The position numbers and the translations under genes are program-made. DNA of 64,000 bases from Mesostigma viride (taxonomy: Eukaryota > Streptophyta > Mesostigmatophyceae > Mesostigmatales > Mesostigmataceae): positions 1,876,807 through 1,940,806 of the forward strand of contig RPFO01000299.1 in the NCBI GenBank assembly GCA_009746045.1, written 5' to 3'. This document shows positions 54,301-64,000 of the stretch, piece by piece; position 1 is the stretch's first letter, and each line of letters starts with the position of its first letter. The notes under the pieces were generated by a model. It was not told where the DNA came from, ran no database searches, and was given only the letters and a program-made list of their open reading frames with translations.

Positions 54301-57300
54301 ATCGTGTCCACGCGCGCCGCGAGCTCCACGACCACCGCGCGGACTGGAGGGGGGACAGAGAGCCAGAGGGGGAGAGCAAGGGGGAGGGGTGACAGAACGG
54401 CGAGTAGGGGAACAAGGGGGAGGGAAAGAGGGGGAGGAGGGGAGGAGGGAGGACAAGAAGAACAAGACGGGGAGGGAGGGAGGCCAGGAGGCGGGGGGGG
54501 GGGGGAGAAAAAGCAAAGTAAACCATGGCATGGAAGGGGAACGAAACGCTGAAGAATTAGGGGCAGAGAGGAACGGAACAAGCGTGCGCGTGTGTGGCGG
54601 GGGAAATGAAAGGGGATTATACAAGCTAAACTGTACTACCCGAGCATCCCTAAACCCTAAACCCTAAAACTCTACTACCCGGGAATCCCTAAACCCTTAA
54701 CCCTAAAACTTAACTACCCGAGAATCCCTAATCCCTAAACCCTAATCCCTAAACCCTAAACCCTAAACCCTAAACCCTAAACCCTAAACCCTAAACCCTA
54801 AACCCTAAACCCTAAACCCTAAACCCTAAACCCTAAACCCTAAACCCTAAACCCTAAACCCTAAACCCTAAACCCTAAACCCTAAACCCTAAACCCTAAA
54901 CCCTAAACCCTAAACCCTAAACCCTAAACCCTAAACCCTAAACCCTAAACCCTAAACCCTAAACCCTAAACCCTAAAACTGTACTACCCGATAATCGGCG
55001 GTTTGAAGCCCATTAACGAGCATGCCGACTGACGAAAAGAAGTAGGCAATCACATCACCGGCATAAATATTCTGCCTGCTGGGATCCTGGGCCAGAATCC
55101 GCCACAGAATCTGCAGCGCAGAGCTGCATGCTCCCACACAACTATGGAGTATGCCGATGATGTCTCCTGAACCTGCCTCCCCTAAACCCTTTTCCCTTGT
55201 CCTAGTCACTGTTGGCCCCCGTGTCCCTTGACCCAAGACTGTTGACCCCATGTCTCCTGAACCCATGCCCCCTGGGTATATATCCCTTGAACCCATCACG
55301 CTTACCCCCACGCCCCTTGACCTCATGTCCCCTGAAGTAACGTATTTGTACATGCTTTATGTATTTGACGCGCTTGTGTGCATTTCTTCGTCTGGTTGTC
55401 TCATTGGGATTCGTGACCGAACATGTCCCATGTCCCTTGCCCCACGCCTCTGTCAGCCTCACCATCGTGGAACGCGAGGCAGAACTGTCGCAGTGTGCGC
55501 GCGTTGTCGTCATCAAACGCGTCTGCGCGCCAGGGCAGCTCCCGCACGCGCGCACTGCAGCCAGCAAGGGCAAGCAAACCCACACACAAAAGCAAGCGAC
55601 AGAGAGTGCGCCCATAGAGACACACACACACAGGCAAAGGGTTCAATTTTCTTTGTATTTCAAGACGAAACAGACAGACAGGATATGAATCGCAGCGCCA
55701 CATCTGTGATTGTTGATAACAGCAAGTGTCAACCCGACCAGCATGTTACAGCCTGGCCCAGGCACCCGAGCAGCCAGATGTACTTGCTCAGGGCCACCGC
55801 TCGTCCTAGCACGTCCCCTGCGGGCACCTGGCACTGGCAGAACCCCTCCACTTCGTTGTCATGCAGCCACGGTCGCCCCACTTGTCATGGTGCAGCAGCT
55901 AGGGCCCACCCACCTTCACCGCCCTCCCATTCCTGACGACCATCCCACTCACCTTCACCACCCTCCCATTCCCGACCACCATCCCACTCACCTTCACCAC
56001 CCTCCCATTCCTGACCACCATCCCACTCACCTTCACCACCCTCCCATTCCCGACCACCATCCCACTCACCTTCACCACCCTCCCATTCCTGACCACCATC
56101 CCACTCACCGTCACCACCCTCCCGTTCCTGACCACCATCCCCACTCACCTTCACCACCCTCCCATTCCCGACGACCATCCCACTCACCTTCACCACCCTC
56201 CCATCCCTGACCACCATCCCACTCACCTTCACCACCCTCCCATTCCTGACCACCATCCCACTCACCTTCACCACCCTCCCATTCCTGACCACCATCCCAC
56301 TCACCTTCACCACCCTCCCATTCCCGACCACCATCCCACTCACCTTCACCACCCTCCCATTCCCGACGACCATCCCACTCACCTTCACCACCCTCCCATT
56401 CCCGACCACCATCCCACTCACCTTCACCACCCTCCCATTCCCGACCGCCATCGCACTCACCTTCACCACCCTCCCATTCCTGACCACCATCCCACTCACC
56501 TTCACCACCCTCCCATTCCCGACCACCATCCCACTCACCTTCACCACCCTCCCATTCCCGACCACCATCCCACTCACCTTCACCACCCTCCCATTCGTGA
56601 CCACCATCCACTCACCTTCACAACCCTCCCATTCCTGACCACCATCCACTCACCTTCACCACCCTCCCATTCCCGACCACCATCCCACTCACCTTCACCA
56701 CCCTCCCATCCCCAACCCGCCCATGATATCACAGCCATCAAGCATCAGCCAGCAAGCATCAGCCAGCAAGCATCAGCCAGCAAGCACCAGCCAGCAAGCA
56801 CCAGCCATCAAGCATCAGCCAGCAAGCACCAGCCAGCAAGCATCAGCCAGCAAGCATCAGCCAGCAAGCACCAGCCAGCAAGCACCAGCCAGCAAGCACC
56901 AGCCAGCAAGCATCAGCCAGCAAGCATCAGCCAGCAAGCACCAGCCAGCAAGCATCAGCCAGCAAGCAGCAGCCAGCAAGCAGCAGCCAGCAAGCATCAG
57001 CCAGCAAGCATCAGCCAGCAAGCACCAGCCAGCAAGCATCAGCCAGCAAGCATCAGCCAGCAAGCATCAGCCAGCAAGCACCAGCCATCAAGCACCAGCC
57101 AGCAAGCATCAGCCAGCAAGCATCAGCCAGCAAGCACCAGCCAGCAAGCATCAGCCAGCAAGCATCAGCCAGCAAGCATCAGCCAGCAAGCATCAGCCAG
57201 CAAGCATCAGCCAGCAAGCATCAGCCAGAAAGCATCAGCCAGCAAGCATCAGCCAGCAAGCACCAGCAAGCAAGCACCAGCCAGCAAGCACCAGCCAGCA

Positions 57301-59307
57301 AGCATCAGCCAGCAAGCATCAGCCAGCAAGCATCAGCCAGCAAGCACCAGCCAGCAAGCACCAGCCAGCAAGCATCAGCCAGCAAGCATCAGCCAGCAAG
57401 CATCAGCCAGCAAGCAACAACCAGCAAGCATCAACCAGCAAGCATCAGCTAGCATGCATCAGCCAGCAAGCACCAGCCAGCAAGCATCAGCCAGCAAGCA
57501 CCAGCCAGCAAGCACCAGCCAGCAAGCATCAGCCAGCAAGCACCAGCCAGCAAGCATCAGCCAGCAAGCATCAGCCAGCAAGCACCAGCCAGCAAGCACC
57601 AGCCAGCAAGCACCAGCCAGCAAGCATCAGCCAGCCAGCATCAGCCAGCAAGCACCAGCCAGCAAGCATCAGCCAGCAAGCATCAGCCAGCAAGCATCAG
57701 CCAGCAAGCATCAGCCAGCAAGCATCAGCCAGCAAGCACCAGCCAGCAAGCATCAGCCAGCAAACATCAGCCAGCAAGCATCAGCCAGCAAGCATCAGCC
57801 AGCAAGCATCAGCCAGCAAGCATCAGCCAGCAAGCATCAGCCAGCAAGCATCAACCAGCAAGCACCAGCCAGCAAGCATCAGCCAGCAAGCATCAGCCAG
57901 CAAGCACCAGCCAGCAAGCACCAGCCAGCAAGCATCAGCCAGCAAGCACCAGCCACCCACCTACCGTGCAAGCATCGCCCACCCGCCCGTCCTGCCACTT
58001 CACCCACCTGTCGTGCAGCAGCTGCGCGACGCTGGCCCCCAGCGTGGCCTCCACGGTTGGCAGCAACAGCGCGCCCGCGTGCACCAGCTGGCGCAGCATG
58101 CCGGCCGCAATGGTCTCGGGGTCGCAGTGGAGGCAGGCAAGGAGCTGCGCGATGGCCAGCGAGCGGGTGATCGCGGGACGGCCATCCTCACAGGGGGGGG
58201 CGTTCTGGGGGCAAGGGAGGAGAGGCATGCGTTAGGCAGGGAGCACGCGTCAGAAGGCAGCGTTTGCAAGCACAGGGGAGGCATGTGCATGGAGGCATGT
58301 GTATGGTCATCCCGCGTGAAGTTACCATCGCCGCCAAATATCCGGCGTCGTAAATTAACGCGGGGACGTAACTTAACGCGGGGACTTGACCTTAGCGGAA
58401 GAATTAGGCTAGCATCCCACCCCCTCCTCTTCTGATGGACTTGTATATGGCAATCGACAGCTCTCGTCAAGCCTGACCCAGCTGCAGCATCGAAGTCGCC
58501 CAAAGTCCATTTTTCCGGCCAGATATTTTGCGAAAGGTGGGCAGTCAGGTACACGGTGCCAACGATCTGGGCGTCGTAACTTAACGCGGGGCCGTAACCT
58601 TCAGAATCACAACTTAACGCGGGGATGACTGTAGGTATATGGCGTAGCGGAGGTCAGATGCTCAGAATGGCCAGGGGATGTATGTGCTGTGGTACGCATG
58701 GGCCACGGCGATGCAGGCAGAGGTAAGAATGGCCAGGGCAAAGGGCCATAAAGCCAGTAATATGGGTTGCAGCAGCCAGTGAAGCTCGGACGGACAGGCA
58801 TCGCAGGGATGAGGTGCTGCTGGCGGTGGCAGCGATGGCAGCAGGGGGGGCGGGAGGCAATGGTAAGGGAGCCAGCAGGGATACACGGGCCGAAAACGCA
58901 GATGCAGGACAGACGATAAAATAGTAATGGCTGTAGCGGCCGCAATAGGAATAGTGGCCATAGAAGCAGTAAACTTCAATGGAATGAAAACCCAACAGCA
59001 ATTACAGCAGTAACACCAGCAACAGCAGCAGCAGGCAGTCATGACAACACAAATGACGACAGCTAATGGCAGCATCAAAGGCAGCAGAGTAGCAACAGCC
59101 ATGGCCTCGTGGCTGCTTTTTCCCTCCTCGACCGCGCTTGGCAAGCATAGAGGGATCCCGCTGCATCGCACCATGTGCACATACAGAGAAATATATATTT
59201 TTCTGGCCTGCGCTGGTTGTCTCCTTGATGTATATATATAGATATATAGATAGATAGATAGATAAATAGAGGGAGGGAGGGAGAGGGGGGGGGGGGGGGA
59301 GAGAGAG

Positions 59308-59390
<83 letters not shown>

Positions 59391-60078
59391 ACAGAGAGTC
59401 ATGTCTCGTGGCTGACTGCTGGCCACACTCAAGGTGGAAAGATTGCACAGCCAGGCCACAAAGTACATTTACCTGCAAGCCGCCCACGGTGATCTTCAGG
59501 GCTGCCATCAGCACGTCCGCGGCCGCTCCTTGCGGGCGTTCACCCTGGTTGCCCATCACGGCTGTCAACTGATCCCATGCGGCCACCAGCTCCACTATAC
59601 GCTTGCCACCTGGCAGTTCCAAGTCAAGCGGAGCATCCGGCAGTGACGCAGCTTTCCCGTCCTTGCCAAGCGCGGGCATGCCACGCTCCTCTTCGGCCAA
59701 CGAGGCAGTAGCGCCCACGAAGCGGGGAACAGCCGCCTCTGCGCCAATATATCTCCACTGTAAATGACCTTTTGGGAAGGTCCGCCTGCTGATGCCACCA
59801 AGTATAGCTAGCCGACGCGAGCCGGATTGGGAGGAAATTATTCCGGTGGAAGACGCGCCTCTCCATCGCGCTAGCAACCGATTATCCACCATATAAGCTG
59901 CTGCCGTAAGGGCGGATACGGGCTGGCGCAACCTCGCCCCCGTCCCACTCACGCTTTGGCTGGCCTGAACCCCCGTATATGCCATTGCATTACGTCCGCA
60001 AACGCGTGCACTGACAGAAGTCGAGAGTGCCGGCGACGATCCCTGCATTATTTGCGTTCCTAAACCTGTGGCATCCAA
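51384..60078 (-). CDS. CRSH: Calcium-activated RelA/SpoT homologue (CRSH)
   Basis: CRSH makes the alarmone (p)ppGpp in the chloroplast in response to calcium. Seven exons: 60078-59473, 58204-58008, 55554-55463, 54343-53964, 53234-53079, 52585-52088 and 51458-51384. Total 2,004 nt (667 residues), phases consistent, GT-AG everywhere. Residues 1-60 look like a transit peptide (Ala/Ser/Arg-rich). The HD hydrolase region is present but degenerate: where active enzymes have HD followed by ED, exon 2 reads AAGMLRQLVHAG. The synthetase domain has EEVYDRLGLRLVL, DYIKNPKGNGYQSLHV and VELQIRTREMDVLAEAG. Two EF-hands close the protein: FDKNGDGYISPEEL (about 610) and VDENSDGRVSKEEF (about 645), the second in its own 25-codon last exon. 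The start at 60078 is the outermost Met; a later one is possible. Divergent from DBP10. Confidence 0.92.
53430..53600 (-). mobile_element. Penelope-like element, 3' end fragment in CRSH intron 4
   Basis: About 170 bases match the 3' end (minus sense) of the element at 34018-37737: GAGACAACCAGCG, GGCCAGAAATC, GAGAATCCGGACCATGGTA and GTCGTTCAGGATGATGAA occur in the same order as at 34021-34125, with a 30-40 base insertion. It is 5' truncated and lies in the intron 53235-53963. Confidence 0.7.
54653..54983 (+). repeat. Interstitial telomere-like (CCCTAAA)n array
   Basis: About 35-40 seven-base units, perfect from about 54765 to 54976. The left side is a mosaic: short telomeric runs alternate with ACTACCCGAGAATCC-type spacers (three times), and the same ACTACCCGA flanks the right end. 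It sits in CRSH intron 3 (54344-55462). CCCTAAA is the Arabidopsis-type telomere unit. Confidence 0.97.
55915..56720 (+). repeat. 39-bp minisatellite in CRSH intron 2
   Basis: About 20 units of a 39-base repeat (CCACCCTCCCATTCC, then CGACCACCATCC, then CACTCACCTTCA). On the transcribed minus strand each unit contains GGTGAGTGGG. As 39 is divisible by three, 13-residue periodic frames open; they are not coding. Confidence 0.96.
56738..57955 (+). repeat. 14-bp minisatellite in CRSH intron 2
   Basis: About 87 units of CATCAGCCAGCAAG with CACCAGC and CAGCAGC variants. It creates the long Gln/Ser/Ala-rich frame 56723-58435, whose only real coding overlap is on the other strand (CRSH exon 2). Confidence 0.97.
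58306..58631. mobile_element. TIR element related to 50499-51176, in CRSH intron 1
   Basis: Ends: GGTCATCCCGCGTGAAGTTAC at the left; at the right AACTTAACGCGGGGATGACTG, its approximate inverse. It shares GAATTAGGCTAGCATCCC and GACAGCTCTCGTCAAGCC with the element at 50499. Several internal copies of AACTTAACGCGGGG. Confidence 0.6.
59266..59395 (+). repeat. (GA)n microsatellite in CRSH intron 1
   Basis: A GATA-like start (about 59240), a G-run at 59285-59300, then about 40 GA dinucleotides. On the transcribed strand this is a long (CT)n run. Confidence 0.95.
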
Positions 60079-61091
60079 AGATCAAGTGTACAAAGGGCTT
60101 TATCTCTGCATCTTTACAGACGTATAGAGTCGGATTTCACGGACATACCAAAGGTAGCCCCGCAACATCACTAGCGACCGGCTCTAGCACCGAAAGCAAG
60201 CAAAGTTGTGGACGTGATGCAAACATTACGCATATGTGCGCCTTTGTGTACTTCGGAAACAATGGCCGCTGGCATGCCCCTGGCTGACGGGTTTACCTAG
60301 GGTCCATCCACGTCGACACAGCCTGGGCATCCTATTCGTAGTGCAAGCTTTGCTTGCTCCCCTGCTTTCTGAAGTGGAGACTTTCGAGTGCTACGAATCG
60401 CTAGTCGAGCGTCCTATTACTTGTGCGGTTACCCTATCTCACGTACTACGGTACCCCGTCTCTACAGACTCTACTCCCTAACCCCTAACAGCAACTGCAT
60501 AGTGCCGAAACGTCGACCTGGCCAGGACCTGGCAAGTAGTTGGCCTGTGGCAACTGGCAACTGGCAATTTTGCAAGAAGGAGAACCGGAAGCTCGGGCTG
60601 GTAACCGCCTAACCGGTTCCACATGATTCATGAAGAACGATTCTTCGATATAAAATCCGGGGTTTTGGATTATCCACAGGACTATCCAGGTTATCCAAAT
60701 ATCTAAACACATGAAAGACCATCGGCTAGATATTCGGCAATCCGGTCAAGACGCAGTTATTGCGCCTAACGCCAACCATTACTCTCTAATGCTGGCGCAC
60801 AACACCTCTTGTGACATTTGCAAGAGTCTCTGCAATAATGGCCGTTGTTGCTCGTGCAGTCAGCACGAGGCGGACGAAGAAGCTGCGAGGCAACAACTAA
60901 CAACTCCAGGCTGCGAAAACGCTACAATCTTTTGGCTGAAGTATGCCGCCTCGCCAGCAAAGCTAGCATTGGGCAGCCCAACCGAGTGCTATAGTTAAAG
61001 CGCGGGTGATGGCTGCATTTTAATATAAGGAAACGGTGACGGGCATTTACTGGAACACGCGCTTACTTTTTCTTGGGGAAAAAATCAGAAA
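60079..61091. promoter_or_regulatory. Shared divergent promoter region, CRSH and DBP10
   Basis: About 1 kb between two genes transcribed apart. It holds no LINE debris. A 95-residue Cys-containing plus frame (60711-60998) resembles nothing known and is not called. No core promoter element was unambiguous. Confidence 0.45.
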
Positions 61092-63379
61092 ATGGAGAGC
61101 GATTCGGACAAAGAAGACCTCTCCGACAAGTACCGATTTCCAGAGGCGGATACTGTCGAATTCGAAGGTGGCGATGCACCCTCGAAAAGGGCGGTAAAGA
61201 AGATAAAGAAGGCGAAGTCAGGCGGTTTCGAAAGCATGAATTTAAGGTACTGGTTCCGAAACCAGCTGCTCTTCGGCTTTTGCGGCTATCAAGATGCGTA
61301 CATTATTATTAACGAGTTGTTTTGCGCGAGACGCAGCGGCTTGGCTGGATTTTCAACCTTGTGCAAAATTCCGTTGTTGCATTCGTTCTAATATTTATTA
61401 CCTCGTCCTATCCTGTAGCACCTGTCAAGGCGCTTCACCAGAAATGTCAGGCTTGTAAAAATTATAATTGCGAAGTGGTAGGCTGATACTGATTATTTCG
61501 TAAACAAGGGATTGCGCGGGATGATCATGATTATAGTCATGATAGTGCAGGCTAAGGAAATCCATTAACCTTGCTGACCATGGTGATTGCTGTACTTTTC
61601 CATGCTTGCAGCCCTGCTGTCTTCCAAGGAATAAAAAAGATGGGCTACCGCCTTCCGACACCCATCCAGGTAAATTGCCGCAGCATACGCAGTTTCCAAA
61701 TGTACTAACTAGGCCGGGCCGTATCTCGTCACTGCCGGAATCTTCCAATCATGACCCAATAACTCTTGCGTGGTACGGTAGGTGGCCCTTACATCATGCG
61801 TTGCCCTCCCCTGACCTGGAAATACTGCGGTTTGCGGTTTGCCCTCCTGCTTTCTGCCCGGCAGCGCAAGACGCTGCCCGTCATCCTGGCAGGGTACGAC
61901 CTGGTGGCCATGGCTCGCACGGGCTCTGGCAAGACGGCAGGTGAGTTTGCACTCTGCTCGTTCCACTTCCACGTATAGCACGAATCCTCCCCCTTAGCAA
62001 TAGGCATGTATTGCGTGGCCCTGCTGCACCTGCCAATGCAGTACTCGCTCCTGTCTTTCTGGTTGCCACCTCAGAAGCGCCTCTCTACATCATCGTCACC
62101 CTGTTTTTATTTTCAGATGCTTCATTATATCCTATTAACGTTCTTCTGGTCACCTGTTTTGGCCACTGGTCCTGACCCTTACTCCCTGCGATGCCCCCCC
62201 TGTTTCCATCACCTGGCCTTGCCCATGGCTCTCGGCTGCTCTCCTGGCCCCCCCTCACCTCCTGCTGCCAGCCTTCCTCATCCCCATGCTGGAGAAGTTG
62301 CAGCAGCACTCCAAGCGCGCGGGCGCACGGGGCCTCATCCTATCACCCACACGTGAGCTGGCGCTGCAGTCCTACAAGGTGCGTGTGGTGCCATCCGTCA
62401 CATGTGTGTGCTGCTTGCCGCCCAGTAAGCGTGTGCCGCTTGCCACTTCTCAACGGGTGCCACTTTTTTCTATACGTTACCCAGACTTTGGCCACATAGA
62501 TCTTTCTGTACGTCGTGCCTTTTGGGGGACTAATATGTGCCCTTGTAGGGGACTATTCCGTGGCTTCTCTTACTTGGAAATGCTGCCCCCCCCTATGGAA
62601 GAGCGCTGGTTGCACTGTCATCGAAAACCCTTCCCACACCCCATGCACTTGGGTGTGCTGTTGCCTCCCTCTCCCTTGCCGCATGCCCTTCCCCTTGCCG
62701 CATGCCTCCCCCTTGCTGCCCTGCCCCCAGTTTTTGCTCCAGCTGGGCCACTTCACCAACCTCAAGTCCGCCGTGCTGGTGGGAGGCGACAGCATGGAGA
62801 TGCAGGTGCGTGCCGGCCGACAGGGCAGGTGCGTGGCAGCAGGCAGTGCAACTGTGTGGCAATCGGCTGTTTGTTACCGCTCACCACGTTGTCGGCTTTG
62901 TGTGGTGGTCAATGGAGATTTCGCATGATGTTAGGGCTCGGGCCGGCGTGCAACAATGTGGCTTTGCTTGGGCCCGACCCACCGACTCCAAGGCCCATGG
63001 CCAATGTCATGTCCATGTCGTGCCACAATTCAAGAAACCAGTGGCCTTGTCCAGGAGCGTTGGCGGTCGATCTCAGCGTTGCAAGGCTGCGGTTGGCAAT
63101 AGGCAGAGTATGTTGATGTGACTTTGCTTCTCAGGCCATGTGAACGGGTCGGATATGGTGTCTCTAGTGCCTCTGCACCCCATGTCTAACATACCAGTGG
63201 AGCCATCATTACGGCCGCCCCCTTCCTCTGCTGTGCGTGGGGGCCCCTGGGACGGCCAGTTTGAGGCACTGTCCAAGAACCCAGACATCATCATCGCGAC
63301 ACCTGGCCGGCTGATGCACCACCTGACGGAGGTGGACGGTTTCAACCTGCGCAATGTGGAGTATATCGTGTTTGATGAG
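61092..63379 (+). CDS. DBP10: DEAD-box RNA helicase DBP10/DDX54, 5' part
   Basis: DBP10 (DDX54; RH29 in plants) is a nucleolar ATP-dependent RNA helicase needed for 60S ribosomal subunit assembly. Exons: 61092-61246, 61612-61669, 61865-61940, 62272-62378, 62731-62805 and 63260-63379, with consistent phases and GT-AG signals. The product opens with an acidic/Lys-rich N-terminus ([11 protein letters not shown]), then the Q motif region ([18 protein letters not shown]), motif [21 protein letters not shown] (Ia), [20 protein letters not shown] (the SMEXQFEAL stretch is characteristic of DBP10), [12 protein letters not shown] (Ib) and VEYIVFDE, where the next intron splits the DEAD box. The remaining exons (motifs III-VI, C-terminal domain) lie beyond the window. 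63380-64000 is read as intron; no further exon was recognised. Confidence 0.93.
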
Positions 63380-64000
63380 GTGGGTGGTTGCATGCGCAAA
63401 GACACACATGCGCGCGTGAGTCACACACACAAGCACAAAAGCACGCGTCAGAGCAATTGCTTTTGGCGGCACAGCCGACCGTATGTAGTCTTCGAAAATA
63501 TTGTAGCATAGTTGCGTATGCAGTGTGTGGGCATATCGTGCATCATGGGCGGTACATGGTTGAGCAGGTCCCTCAGGGTGATGCGGTGCGGCAACTGTAT
63601 CGTGTGGCAGCAGAGCATTGTTGGCTGCAACTCGGGCGGGGTGGTTGGATGTGCCTGCTGCACTCACGTTGGATGGGGGGTCATACCGTATGAGGCAGTC
63701 AGAGACAGGCACGTGCAGGATTGTCATGGGCCCCGACTTCGTGTTTATCTTAAATGGACACTTGTTGCTGTTTTAAATGGACAAGATTGTTGTCATCTTA
63801 CATGAACACACTCAGTATGAGTGGCACGGCATGGGTCCGTGGTGGTAGCCTGCTTGCCAGCAAGGGGGTGACATTGCTGCTCCAGGTGTTGGTGTTGGTG
63901 TTGGTGGTGGTGGAGGTCGTTGCTGCAGTGCTTGGGTGGATGTTTGATGTCATACGTGGGTAGTAATTGGCAAGTAGAGGCTGCAATCTGTGCTTTTACC
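63380..64000. other. Probable DBP10 intron to window edge
   Basis: It begins GTGGGT directly after the DE codons. There is no stretch resembling the expected ADRLFEMGF continuation, so the next exon is probably outside. Confidence 0.5.

Noticed and set aside
55885-56649. A 254-residue minus ORF of 13-residue repeats
   Set aside because: Product of the 39-bp intronic repeat (39 is divisible by three).
56738-57955. CRISPR-like array
   Set aside because: Units are directly abutting 14-mers with no spacers, in a eukaryotic intron.
56723-58435. A 570-residue Gln/Ser/Ala-rich plus-strand ORF
   Set aside because: Translation of the 14-bp minisatellite; its C-terminal part is antisense to CRSH exon 2, which has clear family homology.
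60711-60998. 95-residue Cys-containing ORF in the CRSH/DBP10 spacer
   Set aside because: No recognisable motif and no flanking gene signals; the region is better explained as a divergent promoter.

Overview
The window is nuclear DNA of a green alga (Chlorophyta or prasinophyte grade; species not determinable). Four things point there. The protein-coding genes have many exons with short GT-AG introns and GTGCGT/GTGAGT-type donors. There is a long plant-type CCCTAAA telomere-like array. There is a calcium-regulated RelA/SpoT homologue (CRSH), a plastid protein of plants and green algae. There is a Penelope-like retroelement with its GIY-YIG nuclease at the N-terminus, a type reported from the green lineage. 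Tandem arrays and transposon debris fill most of the non-coding space.

Layout. 1-16.2 kb is a pile-up of nested LINE fragments, TTAA-terminated DNA-transposon relatives and two huge G-rich microsatellites. 17.0-26.8 kb (minus) is one gene, POP1 (RNase P/MRP subunit). I assembled it as seven exons whose reading phases agree at every junction, and most of its introns carry their own tandem array. 28.5-29.2 kb (plus) is an intronless PEX11 gene. 29.6-42.8 kb is a second retroelement cluster: a LINE with an inverted segment, an ORF1-only LINE interrupted by a nearly intact Penelope-like element (GIY-YIG plus RT, with a target duplication), and a LINE with a long RT open frame. 43.4-50.2 kb (minus) is a HAT/TPR-repeat protein resembling the plastid RNA-maturation factors Mbb1/HCF107. 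51.4-60.1 kb (minus) is CRSH, seven exons, with a degenerate hydrolase site, an intact-looking synthetase motif and two EF-hands. 61.1 kb to the right edge (plus) is the first part of a DBP10/DDX54-type DEAD-box helicase, divergent from CRSH.

How it fits together. The host genes are housekeeping (RNase P, 60S ribosome biogenesis, peroxisome proliferation) and chloroplast regulation (CRSH and possibly the HAT protein). There is no sign of an operon or gene cluster. The unusual biology is in the repeats. They include ORF1-only LINEs that share a 3' hairpin and TTAA-rich tail with an ORF2-bearing element. A TTAA-flanked DNA element sits in a LINE RT frame and its removal restores that frame. There is a permuted Penelope element, and CRSH introns that hold an interstitial telomere-like array and two kilobase-scale minisatellites. 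All exon boundaries were set by eye from splice signals, reading phase and family resemblance; no alignment or expression data were available.
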